This document shows, piece after piece, positions 43,498 to 54,148 of a stretch of 64,000 bases of DNA (position 1 is the first letter of the stretch; every line of letters starts with the position of its first letter). The stretch covers positions 282,151,166 through 282,215,165 of the forward strand of contig CM077666.1 of NCBI GenBank assembly GCA_039707655.1, written 5' to 3'. The notes beneath the pieces are model-generated. The model had not been told where the DNA came from and ran no database searches. It saw only the letters and a list, made by a program, of their open reading frames with translations. The DNA is from Elymus sibiricus (taxonomy: Eukaryota > Streptophyta > Magnoliopsida > Poales > Poaceae). A program made the translations under genes and the position numbers.

Positions 43498-44360
43498 TGT
43501 CGAATTTAGGGCTCCACAAAACCCAAAGAGGTTCGAACTCAGGGGCGTGTGCGAAGATCCCCACCAGCTTCGGCCCCAAGCTCACAGCTCCACCGCCCTG
43601 CCGTATCGAACTTGCTTAATCGGGGAGAAGAAAACTAGCACACGGATTTACCCAGGTTCGGGCCGCTATGAAGCGTAAAACCCTACTCCTGCTTTTGGTT
43701 GATTGCCTCACGAGGAGGTATTTGGATGAACTAGTATAGTGGTGAGCAACCTCGCGAGGGCGCTTGAGTGGTGTTGGATCCTCCCCCTCTATGACGCAGC
43801 ATGACCTGTATTTATAGTGGACCGGGTCCTGTTCCCTTATCGCAATGGCGGGAAGGGATACCACAATGGCCAAATTCGAAGGGGGACAAGGAGTACACCT
43901 TATCCTGACGAAAGGTGGTCTTCACCTGCAAAGTAGCTGGTAGCGATGCAGAGGTGGGCTCGGCGATGACGTCCGTCCTGCGGGGCTTATGGTCTTGGTC
44001 TCGTTGCGCCGGAATGGAAACCTTTGGGGGTGCCTTGGGAACTTGCGTACGTCCTTGCCTCCTTTGCACCAAAGAGGAAACTGCCCCTGCTGCGCCCGCT
44101 GGCGCCTGCCTAGCCAGGCTTGCATCACCCCAACCTCATGAGGCCGAGTACTACACAGAGATCTCCGCCCCTCGGGAGGGGGCCTGGAGTGGCCTCCTCC
44201 TTACGGGGGCCTTGATGCTGTCCTCCTCGCGAGGGGGGACTCTCACGAGGGCCTTGTTCTCCAGCGATCCTGCACCGGGCCGTACCAGGCTGTCGAAGTG
44301 GGCCACGCCCTGACCCGCAGGCAGGCAGGTCTGGGTACCCCCATTCCCAGAACGCCGACA
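43498..44360 (-). repeat. 3' LTR of element E
   Basis: 863 bp. Plus-strand start TGTCGAATTTAGGGCTCC, end AACGCCGACA. Similar to C's LTR through GGGGCGTGTGCGAAGATCCC but clearly more diverged. A minus-strand TATAAATA lies at 43809-43816 in place of TATATATA. Confidence 0.88.
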
Positions 44361-44712
44361 GTAGCCCCCCGGGCCCAAGGCGCGCTGGGGTTGGCTTTGA
44401 GGCAAAGCCAGAGGAGCCGGCCCAAAGCGACGCGGGCCCCAATTGCCTGCGGGCCCAGCCTGATGCGTGGCGCAAAACGAGACACGGATGCCTCCACTTC
44501 CCGAAGACCTCGGGAACCGCCTTGAGTCGAGCTGACACGAAGCTCGCGCGCAGCTACGGCCATCATTGTCCTTCCTTGAATGCAGTCGAGTCCCTGTGTC
44601 TTCTCTCCCCTCGACCCGCGCGGATGTGACCCGACGGGGGCAGATGAGGTGACGTGAAGCAGGGCCATCATTGCTCGGAATGTGGAGGGGCGTCGGTTGG
44701 CCTCCACCCAGC

Positions 44713-44720
44713 TATAAATA
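44713..44720 (+). promoter_or_regulatory. TATA box of element E antisense B3-type gene
   Basis: TATAAATA in GC-rich DNA, 80 bp upstream of the ATG at 44793. Same spacing as in element C. Confidence 0.75.
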
Positions 44721-44792
44721 GGCAGAGGGGGCGAAGCCCCCAGCCCATCTTGATTTCTTGTTTACTTGCTCAAGGCCCCCGACCTCTCAACC

Positions 44793-45662
44793 ATGACGCC
44801 GATGACGAGGTTTTCCGCCGCCGAGAAGGGGAAGGCCCGCCAGGAGAGGTCGGACCAACAGCCACCCAAGAGGGGTCGGGGCCGGCCCCGCAAGTACACC
44901 GTGATGTCAACGGCGGTGCCTCAGGGGTGCGGCCGCACTCCCGCCAGGGCTGGCGCCCCCTCCGGTGTAGGAGGAGGTGGCGGGCGTGGAGTTTGTGGCC
45001 AAGGAGGGAGGCCCTCGGCGGCTGCCCGACCACCGCGCCCGTGGTCCCATAGTGCCGATGTAGCCCAGGAGTTCGTGGTGTGGGTGGAGGGACCGACGAT
45101 CACCTGGCTGCAGCTCCCGCGATTCTTCGTGGAGATGTTGCGGGCGAGCGAGCCCGCAGGTCTATGGCTGCAAGCCGATGGTTGTTGTAGCGGCGCGTTG
45201 TGGGTGGAGATCGAGGCTACCCCCGCAGGTTACGCCTTATTGAGCCGCGGGTGGCAGACCTTCACCCACGCCCGCGGCCTGGAGGGGAGGCTCATGCTCC
45301 ACTTCAAGTACGATGGCGTGGCGATGCTCTTCGTCGGGATCTTCGGGGAGGATGGCAGGCGCTTGGGGTGTCGCCCGGAGGGTGACGGTGATGGCAGCGA
45401 TCGCCTTCCCACAAGTGGCAGCCCTTGCGGCGGCGGTGCTGTTGGAGGTGAGCTTGCCCTTGGCGACGGCCGTCATGCTTCCAGTGGTAGCGACACCTCC
45501 TCCGAGGAGAGTCCGAGTGATGACTCCTACAATGCGACACCGCGTCGGCATGCCCGGACCTCGGGGGGGAGCAGGCCGCGATGGCGCCGTACTCCCACCC
45601 AAGAAGTGGCCATGCCGGCGCACCACCATGGGCCCGTCAAGGAGGAAAAGGACTCCGACTGA
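44793..45662 (+). CDS. Antisense AT-hook/B3-type DNA-binding protein carried by element E, open frame
   Basis: Antisense to element E, 289 aa, no internal stops; start chosen by match to the C copy and the TATA box 80 bp upstream. Residues 26-35 (KRGRGRPRKY) are an AT-hook with the GRP core, a minor-groove DNA-binding motif. After a Gly/Arg/Pro-rich linker, ~100-195 match the plant B3 fold: LQLPRFFVEML, ALWVEIEA, GYALLSRGWQTFTHARGL, LHFKYDG and FVGIFGEDG. The tail is Asp/Ser-rich (SSGSDTSSEESPSDDS), then basic, and ends KEEKDSD. B3 proteins bind DNA in plant transcription factors such as ABI3/VP1 and REM. A host gene captured by the retrotransposon, kept in two element copies, is the simplest reading; what it binds is unknown. 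Confidence 0.8.
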   Translation: MTPMTRFSAAEKGKARQERSDQQPPKRGRGRPRKYTVMSTAVPQGCGRTPARAGAPSGVGGGGGRGVCGQGGRPSAAARPPRPWSHSADVAQEFVVWVEGPTITWLQLPRFFVEMLRASEPAGLWLQADGCCSGALWVEIEATPAGYALLSRGWQTFTHARGLEGRLMLHFKYDGVAMLFVGIFGEDGRRLGCRPEGDGDGSDRLPTSGSPCGGGAVGGELALGDGRHASSGSDTSSEESPSDDSYNATPRRHARTSGGSRPRWRRTPTQEVAMPAHHHGPVKEEKDSD

Positions 45663-46739
45663 GCGCGACCGCGCCGAGCATGAGCCTCAAGAGTGGCAGC
45701 CCTTGAAGGGGTCACCTTTCACCTTCTTCTTCTTTTTTTCCCTGCAATCAAAAATCATGGAGGGCCCTGTGGGGCATGTAATGAATTATGGCACTTGTGC
45801 CTTTAGCATTTTGGTCGCACATCCGGATCCTTGCATTACTGTTGATTGAGACTTACTGTTGGTCGTGATTGGGGTACTTAGCTTGATGTGTCCGTGGCGG
45901 GCCTCTGCGCCATGAGGTCTGGTAGTGGCACCTGGGGAGCTTGGGGGTCTTGCCAGGGGGTTCTTTTTTCTTGCGAGCGAGGCGGTTTGGGAGCCCTCTT
46001 GGTGCTCTACGTCGGCAGGGCCCAATCCTGGGCATACCTCGACCACCGTTGGGGCGTCCGGATCACCAAGACGAGACCAAGGGGCGAGGGCCTGCGTGAC
46101 CAGTGAGGCTCCTGAGTTGCGTTGCTCAGGAGTCCCCCTTGACGCTCGAGCGGCTCCCATACCGTACCGTTCCTTGCCCCTCCCGAGGCTCCATGATGAT
46201 GCGCCAGGCCATGGCAAGAGCCCCCGAGCGAGGGTGAGGCAACATGCGCCTGCTGGCTCACTCGAGAGCGCCACGCGAGGACCAGGATGCCAAGGACTTG
46301 GCAAGGTGTGCGCACCGTGCCCGTAGCCCCCGCTCGCGAGGCGCGAGAGGGAGAGGCTGGCAGGTGTTGACTCAGAAAAGGAAACTTCAAGATAGAGAAC
46401 TGCAAGGAGAAAAAATTCCTGTCCCCTTTTTCAAATAAGGTTGAAAAGCCTCGAGTTTCATTCCAGAAAATGGCAAATTCAAATACAGAAAAAAGCAAAG
46501 AACAGCCACGTCCGGCACCTAGGCTAGTCTTCGTCTTCCCTCAGCGCGGAGCATAGGGCATCCACTAGGCATGGGCATAGTCATTGGAGGACAGTGTTGT
46601 CCGCTAGCGCGGAGCATGGGGCTTCCACTTGGACGTGGGTGGGAACCCCTCCGCGTCCTCGGGGGGCTCCGGGCGTATACAGCCCACTCATTATTATGTG
46701 AGAGTGTCACGGGTAGAACTGGTGGAGATGCTGGATGTT
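45663..46739. other. Element E non-coding region between convergent genes
   Basis: Equivalent to C's 26040-27630. 45690-45850 resembles C's sequence downstream of its B3-type gene. A hairpin lies at 46107-46134. 46500-46730 matches the family's post-integrase segment, including the GTGTCACGGGTAGAACT word also at C 27630-27645. No gene seen. Confidence 0.65.
46107..46134. repeat. Hairpin in element E
   Basis: GGCTCCTGAG-TTGCGTTG-CTCAGGAGTCC. Same arms as the hairpins in A and C, different loop. Only one copy, without the neighbouring tandem units. Confidence 0.8.
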
Positions 46740-48496
46740 CTAGGCATTCTGGATGGGGACCCTGTCCTGAGTCTCCAGGCGCATGGTGCCAGGCCTGGAG
46801 ACGCGGGCGACCCTGAACGGGCCCTCCCACACGGGTGAGAGCTTGTGCAAGCCCTCCCTAGAAAGGACCCGCCTCAGGATGAGGTCTCCGACTTCGAGGG
46901 TCCTAGAGCGGACGCTACGGCAATGGTAACGCCGCAGCGCCTGCTGGTACCTCGTAGCTCGGAGCGAGGCTTGGCAACGGGCCTCCTCCCCAAGCACGAG
47001 GTCTATCCCCTGCGAGGCATCCTGACGCTCCTCGTTGAATGCCAAGACCCGCGGGGATCGATGCTTGACCTCATGTGGGAGGACGGCTTCTGCTCCGTAG
47101 ATGAGGAAGAACGGGGTCTCGCTGGTGGCCTTAGTCGCAGTGGTGCGGATGGACCACAACACGAACTGAAGCTCATCGAGCCAACCCCTGCCACAGGCCT
47201 CAAGCCTCTTCTTGAAGCTTCTTGCCTTGAGACCTGCGGGACCACCACGTTGGTGCGCTCGACCTGGCCGTTGCATCGTGGGTGCACCACCGAAGCGTAG
47301 CCTATCTGCGTTCCAAGGTTAGTACAGTATGTCCTGAAAAGGTTGCTTGTGAACTGTGAACCATTGTCGGTGATGATGCAGTTGGGGACGCCGAAGCGGC
47401 TCACGAGGCCCTTGATGAACTTGACGGCCAAGCCGGCGGGGATGGTGTGGACGGGCTCCACCTCCGCCCACTTGGTGAACTTGTCGATGGCGACGTAGAG
47501 GTAGTGGTACCCGCTGGCCGCTCGCGAAAAGGGCCCCAGTATATCTAGCCCCCAGACCACGAAGGGCCAGGAGAGCGGGATGGTCTGGAGGCCCTGCGCG
47601 GGTTGATGGAACTGCTTGGCATGGAACTGGCAAGCCTCATAGGACCGGACTAGCTCGATGGTGTTGTTGAGCACTATAGGCCAGTAGAAGCCATTGCAGA
47701 ACACCTTCCCTACAAGGGTGTGGTACGAGGAGTGGTGTCCGCAGTCTCCTCCGTGGAAGTCGGCCAGCAGCTCGCGCCCCTGTTTTCAGATACGCACCGC
47801 AGCGCGATGCCATTCGGATGCCTACGGTATAGCTCGCTGTCCTGCAAACAATAAGTTGTGGCCTAACGAACCACACGCTCTGCATCTTCCTCCTTTCCTG
47901 GTAGGGTGCCGTGGAACAGGTACGCCTTGAACTCCTATGTCCAGTCATCGGCCTGAGGCTCCAGCGCCAGGAGCAGTCGGGCTCCCGAGGCCGGGCCACA
48001 AGTTGGAGCTCCTGAGGGCGGCGCTGGGGGCAGCTATTCACGCAGTGGTGCCTGGTCCGCGGCTGGAGGTGCCGCGGACGGCTTGAAGAGCCTTTCCTCG
48101 AAGACGCCTGGCTCCTGAGGCTCACGAAGCGATGCCCTCTTGGCGATGTCATCGGCCTCCTTGTTCATGCCGCACGGGATATGCTGCAATTCCAAGCCCT
48201 GGAAACGCTTTTCAATCTTACGTACCTCTTCCAAGTATGCCACCATGTGCTCGTCCTTCGGCGTATACTCCTTGTTGGAGAAGTTGACGAGGAGTTGGGA
48301 GTCGCCCTTGATGGTGAGGCGCTGAACCCCCAAGGCCGCCGCGTCCTTGAGGCCAGCGATCAAGCCCTCATACTCCACGATGTTGTTGGAGACCTTCTCC
48401 CCATGCTGGAAGCAAAGCTGTACGGCGTAGTAGAGCGTGTCCCCGGTCGGGGAGATGAGCACAACTCCGGCCCCCACACCCCGTCGCGCGAAGGCC
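46740..48496 (-). pseudogene. Element E integrase and RNase H (C-terminal part)
   Basis: Minus strand. The RNase H continuation is open from 48496 to 48034 (AFARRGVGAGVVL, NNIVEYEGLIAGL, GDSQLLVNFSNKE). 48034-47704 has several stops in the linker. Integrase is open at 47704-47230 (AIDKFTKWAEVEP, GVPNCIITDNGSQFTS), shifts frame near 47230, and is open again to a stop at 46740-46742 (RVPIQNA), earlier than in C. Not active. Confidence 0.85.
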
Positions 48497-48501
48497 CCAT
48501 C

Positions 48502-51500
48502 TGTCACATCCCTAGTTAGCCTTGCTTTGTGCTGGCATGTATGTGCATCATGTTTCAATTTTGCATCAACATGAAATGGGGATTAACAGAAACCTTAGCA
48601 CCTCACCTGAATTAAACCAATTCAAATGCTTTGAATTTTCAATGAATCCAAAATGCCCATCATAGGGCCATTAAAAATGTTCACTATTATAGGGAAATGT
48701 TGGAAACAACATTTCAGGTGACATTTGAATTTTCACAACAGTGCTGTCAAATTAAGCCCTTAAAAACCTACTGAAATTGCTAAATAAAGCATTACAATTA
48801 TTTTAGCCTTTCAAAAATGCTGAGACATTTTGTAGAGGTTTGGAATATTCAAACTAAGCCCTATAAAATATCTGAGTATTATTGTGCCTAGCATTTGTGC
48901 CCAAATCAAAATAAAACACAAAGGACAGGAATATTTAAAAGACAGAAATAAAATAAGGAGAGAGAGAGAGCTAACCTCTGCCTGCCCAGGTGGGAAGCCG
49001 GCCCAACCCACCAGGGGCAGGGGGGTCTTCTTCCTCCTCTGCCAGGAGGACAAGCAGGTGCGTAGCGAGCGCACCGACACTGCCTCGGCCACCTCCTGCT
49101 CGTCTGCTTGCTGCTGGTGGTCTCCTGAAGTGCCACGAGGCCCCCCGACCGCTCTCCCCTTGCTCATTCGCCCCCTCTGCCTCTCCTCTCCCCTCTGTCG
49201 CCATGGCCGCCGAAGCCCTGCCGCCGTAGAGCCGCACCTCCAGCCGCTCCCCTTCGCCCCCGAGCAGCCCAAAAGCTCCGCCTCGACGCGCTGATCCTCC
49301 CCGCCAAAGGAATCACCACCAGATGCCTCCATTCGTCGACCCTGACCTCTTCTTCCTCCTCGGACACCGGAGATCGCCGCCGTCAATCCGCCGCAAGCAG
49401 AACCTCCCCGAGCATGCCTCCGATGCCGCCACAACCACCGTGAGCCCCGGTTCCATTCCCCCCTTTCTCCTGCTCAGCTGCGCCTTGGATGCCCCAATCC
49501 CGTCGAGACCCGAAGAGCACCACCGCGCAAGCTCATCGCCGATGACCTTCCGGTGACCAGGTGGTCCCTTCGAGGCCACCGGTGAGCTCGTAGTGCTGCG
49601 TAGGTGCTGTAGGAGCTTAGTCCAAGCCCTCTTGCATGCTAAACCCTTGACCCCAAGCTCGCCCGAGCTTCGGCCGCCACCGAGCTCATTGCCGGTAGCG
49701 ATTCTGGTGCCCCCGCGACCGTCTGACCCCTGAAATGGATGCGGACGTGCGTGAGCTCCATCCTGGTGGTCTCCGCGCGTCCAGCCATCGTCGTTTGCGT
49801 GACTCCGGCGCAAAGCTGTCGTCGGTTTGGTCACCGCCAGCGAGGTTCCGACGACATCCGACGTGGCCGGTCATTAGCAGCCTAACCCCACCACTTAACC
49901 GCTAAGTAGACGCTGACAGTAGGCCCCATAGTGGGTCAAAGCCCAATTAGCCTTGGGTTTGACCGAGGATTAGCCCTGTGTCACTGACTGGTGGGCCCTG
50001 GCTGTCAGGTTTGACCTTGCAACGGCCAGCTGACCGCTGACGTCATGATGACGCAGTAATAACATTTTCGATTTAATTTAATTCCAGGAAATGCTGAAAA
50101 CTTTAGAAATCCATAGAAAATAAACTGTAACTCAGTTTGAAATAAGTTATATATGAAAAAGTATCAGAAAAATCCAAGGAATCCATTGGTGCTATTATCA
50201 TGCATGTTAGAGCAACCTAGATAGATGAACATTGACATTTTGCAATAATGCAATATGTGAAATATTATATGGAGAACAATTTTGAACCTATATTCAAACT
50301 TACTCCATTTAACTCTAATGATAGATGCATTAGCTCATCTATAGCATGTTGCTATGTCATGATCATGCATCATATTGTTGCACTTGCTGTGAATTGATTG
50401 TTACTCCGTATTTGTCGTGGTAGGTTCTGCTCCATCAGATACCCTGGAGTATCCCCCTGAAGGAGAGTACCTCCCAGCCAACCTGCAAGGCAAGCAACCC
50501 CATTGATCATACCGATAACATCCCACTCTCTCACTCCTGCTCTTGTTTATTGCATTAGGACAAATGCTTCTACTGTGTATTTGTTGCGGTAGTGAACCCA
50601 TTCCTCTGCATGACCTGTCAATGTCACAGTAAATAGCTAAACCATGCAACCTAGCATACCTGGTAGATGCTTGAGCCGTCATGTGCTATACCTGCTCTGC
50701 TTGCTATGCTTGCTATGCTTAGAGTTGTGTCAGGTCTGATTCATCTGGGTGATGAAATGGAGTGAAACAGTGTTGTTCTGATGTGATGAGCTAAATGATG
50801 AACTCGATTTGGTAAAGGTAGCGATGAGAGGCTATGTAGGAGTACATAGTGGGTTGTCTCATTGGGACCGTTCCTAGGAACTGATTTCCGTGTTTGTGAT
50901 CCAAGAATAGTTACTACCACATGCTGGGCCCTGAAATATGACCCCACTCGACTTATCAACCGCCTAGTCCTCTGTCCAGGAGTTGCAAGTAGTTTCTGGT
51001 GTTTGTAGCCATGCTGGAGGCCATGCGTAGCGTTGACCTTAGGGGTGGGCTACGGTGTGGTAGGCAGTGGCACGGTGTACCAAGTGGCACCCAAACGGTG
51101 GGCTTGGGAACCTTGCGCACATCGTTTGAGGCCGTAGCAGAAACTTCGGCCAGACTTCCGTGCGGCTTTAGTCTCAAATAGGCGATAGCCTGGACTAGGG
51201 TCTTGTGTGATTGACGGTCGTGGCCGACTCCCTCGTTGGGCTTCCGCTTGAAGGTTGCCGAGGTGCCTGGTTTTATGAGCACACAGCGATAAGTGGCGAG
51301 AGCGTGTGTGAAGAAGTGCACCCCTGTAGGTTAATGAATCTGTTCGAATAGCCACGTCCTCGGATATGGACTACTTGGAGAACTTATGATGTTCATAGAT
51401 AACTTGATGGTTACTCATAAAAGACTCAAGACAAGTGTGAGTACCGTGGATGGCACTCTCGTGGGTAACGGGAGCGGATCCATGGTAGTGTATTGATGTG

Positions 51501-52593
51501 GTGTTAGTGGACTCGTGTGCGCCATCTCAAACTTGTTCAAAGAACTGGTAGTCATAGTATAGGCTAGCCAAGAGTCAAAGCTGGCTTGCTGCATAAACCA
51601 CACTACCCCCTTTATTGACACATGAGCATGAATAGCCTAGGTCTGCTTTAAAGACTTGTTGAGTACGATTGTACTCATGTTTGCTTAATAACTGTTGCAG
51701 ATGAGAATATGGACCCTTCTGGTGGGTTCTATCTAGACATCGACGACGTCGAGTAGCTGGTATCCCAGCTATGATCTGATGCCCTGTGATGGGTTGTAGA
51801 TAGTCAGGCTTAATGCCTTTTTACCTTTCAATTGTGTGTACACAGACAGCTTTAGCTTTCGCTTGGATGTATGAACATGTTTGTATGACTTGAGTGTCGG
51901 GTCATGTGACCCCTACCTATATGAGCATATTATGTAAGGCTCTTCTGAGCCTTCTAAATAAATGTTGTGTGGTTGTATGGTTATGTTGTGATGCCATAGT
52001 TGTATCTATGCATGTCGGATATGTCGTGCGTACGTGTGACGTGTATGGTATGTATGGGATTCGACACCTAGTTTTGTGCCTTTAGTAGTACTCTTTACGA
52101 GGAAATGCCTCTTTGTGCTTCCACCGAGCCTTGGTAGGTTGCTACTGCTCCGGACACATTAATTGACCGGGATGTATCCTTCTTTGCTGATGTGTCTATC
52201 CCTTCGGGGAAATGTCTCGCAGTGTAATGGAGTCCATGTAGCCTGCTATGACTCGTCTACGCGCAGTTGATGACATTTATGTCCCACGGCGTAATGAAGT
52301 CCCTGTAGCTTGCTATGACTTGTCTACGCAAGCTAGAGATTGACACCTACATTGCTGGGTTACGTATGCCTGTCCCTGTATGGATGTGCTACTTGGGTTC
52401 TATGACTAGTCATGTCGACCTGGGTTCTTTGACATTTGAATGCTAGCGACATATTCACATTCGTGAGCCAAAAGACGCAAACGATCCCGGCCTAGGTAAG
52501 GTGGCAGCTGTGGTGATTACCGTGCGTGAGGCTGCAAAGTAATGTGAAGTGTTACATGCTAGATTCTTATGCCTTAGGATCAGGGTCCCTACA
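48502..52593 (+). repeat. 5' LTR of element D
   Basis: 4092 bp, TGTCACATCCC to GGTCCCTACA. Matches 58288-62318 closely; a ~55-bp stretch near 48535-48590 is absent from the 3' copy. Contains an (AG)n tract at 48960-48970 and AATAAATG, a polyadenylation-like signal, near 51958. Small frames in the GC-rich part (48971-49834) have no features of genes. Confidence 0.92.
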
Positions 52594-52596
52594 GCG

Positions 52597-52609
52597 TTGG
52601 TATCAGAGC
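52597..52609 (+). promoter_or_regulatory. Primer binding site of element D (tRNA-Met type)
   Basis: TTGGTATCAGAGC three bases after the 5' LTR, identical to element B's site. Confidence 0.9.
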
Positions 52610-53015
52610 CTGACTGACTGTAGGATTACCAAGCCAAACTGGTCGAAGTTGAGTCTAGAAATGCTTTAGTTATGTAAGGGAATTGATTGTGGAAGGGAAC
52701 GTAAGGCTCTTTTTACTCCTCTTCCCGAGTCATTCTATTCTGAGTCACCCTCTTCTTTTCTACGGGGTTAAGAGCTAGGCTTCTTATCTACCTCTTAGGA
52801 TGACGAGTTACTACCCATGGACTTGTAGATTAAATTGCTTGAGAGTCAATTCCAGTTTTCAAGTATTGCTTCGATGTGACAATCTATTGGTTAGAAGTTT
52901 GATGCTAGCAAGTTGAGTGGTTATGCTATCCAATCTTTTCTGAATGTCTCAAAATTGTTTTTGAGCATTTCCAGCCATTATGCTGTCCGATTTCTACTAG
53001 GATCTCTAATGCACT
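52610..53015 (+). other. Leader of element D
   Basis: Some 400 bp between the primer site and the pre-gag frame, AT-rich, no frame of note. Probably the packaging/leader part of the element RNA, by position only. Confidence 0.5.
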
Positions 53016-53798
53016 TTGCATTATCCTTTGTTTCAGACGCCTTCCCTTCCTTCTTGTCAGGTGGTCCGTTTGACCAGGTGCATTGACGTACAGGGTCACA
53101 CGGCCATGTTGGTCAGAGTCATGATGGAGACCGGTTATCGTTGGTACCCGGAGTATACCGTGGAGGAACAGTACCGCGACTTCAACCAGACCCAGTATCT
53201 ATGCACTGTCAGGATTTATCCATCATACCCTAGAGCTGAGGAGCCACTTCATTGGGTTTATGGATTAGGTGTCACCATTGATATGGCAGTTCAGGAGGCC
53301 GCCTACACGATGCTGACTATTATGAGAGCTCACCATGGTCTACTTCAGAACACAGAGTTCTACTATATTCCAGTGACTCTAGGAGGAGAGGATAGTTATC
53401 TTGCTGCAGCCTACTATGATCACTCTCATGAGGATCCTATGCTTCAGGTGACTGCTCAGTTGTTAGAGAACAGGGATTTGATGCACGTGCTCTCCGTGCG
53501 AAGCTTTATGCTACCCGTGGACGTCTTTGGATAGCCTTGACAGTTAGCTCTAGTCATTCAGACAGGTTATGGAGATATGAGTATGCTGAGCCCGCTTCGG
53601 AATCATCTGCCCGCTTTTGTGGACTGGCCCGATGTTGGAGGCATCACTCCTCTTCGAGGACCGTTGCTGCTGCCAGCGAGAGGACCTAGGCCACATCCGT
53701 GTCCTTATGGTTCTCAGGCCAGGGTGTTTCTAGACCCTCAGGTTCAGCTTCCAGGTCACGGAGGTAACCTGTATGAGATGTTCTATGCCGATGCTTGA
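53016..53798 (+). pseudogene. Pre-gag accessory frame of element D
   Basis: One frame from 53016 to a stop ending at 53798, ~260 codons, broken by TAG at 53532-53534 and TGA at 53538-53540. The middle resembles element B's pre-gag frame: EEPLHWVYG (B: EEPVY), AVQEAAYTMLTIMR (B: AIEFAVMEALTNLR), FYYIPV (B: FLYYPT), DPMLQVTAQLLENRDL (B: DPACNRATAVLSRYLN). The C-terminus ends DPQVQLPGHGGNLYEMFYADA-like, unlike B's acidic tail. The same place, length and order in two families suggest a shared accessory protein. Function unknown. Confidence 0.65.
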
Positions 53799-54148
53799 GT
53801 CCGTGAGTGGAGGTAGTAGTATGGTAACAGTTGTATTTCCACAGTCCTGGGTGTCTTGTGGATTACGACTGAGGTGTGAGTTGAGTTCTGGAGGTGTAGA
53901 AAAATAATCTATAGGAAGCTTGTAATGCCTCCGATGAGTTGCTTGGTCTTTCCACTAGCTTGTACCTCAGCTTGGGTTTGTACTGAACTATATCATGGTG
54001 TGTATGAATCATGGTGTATATATGGCAGTTTGCTTGTACCATGTTGTTCGGGTGTTTACCCTTGCATTCCATGTTGTTCAGTATATTCCGTATCTCTGTC
54101 CTAGAGTTTGCCTCCCTTGGCTAAGATGTGGGTTTTGTTTTCCTCGGG
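53799..54148 (+). other. Spacer between pre-gag frame and gag of element D
   Basis: 350 bp, T/G-rich, no gene. The corresponding spacer in B is 9677-9877. Confidence 0.5.

Noticed and set aside
44793..45662. B3-type frame as an ordinary host gene next to a transposon
   Set aside because: A decayed copy lies at the same place inside element C, between pol and LTR, so it belongs to the retrotransposon family.
48811..49834. GC-rich frames in element D's LTRs (also 58553-59644)
   Set aside because: Same reasons: overlapping frames on both strands, low complexity, not kept in full between the two LTRs.
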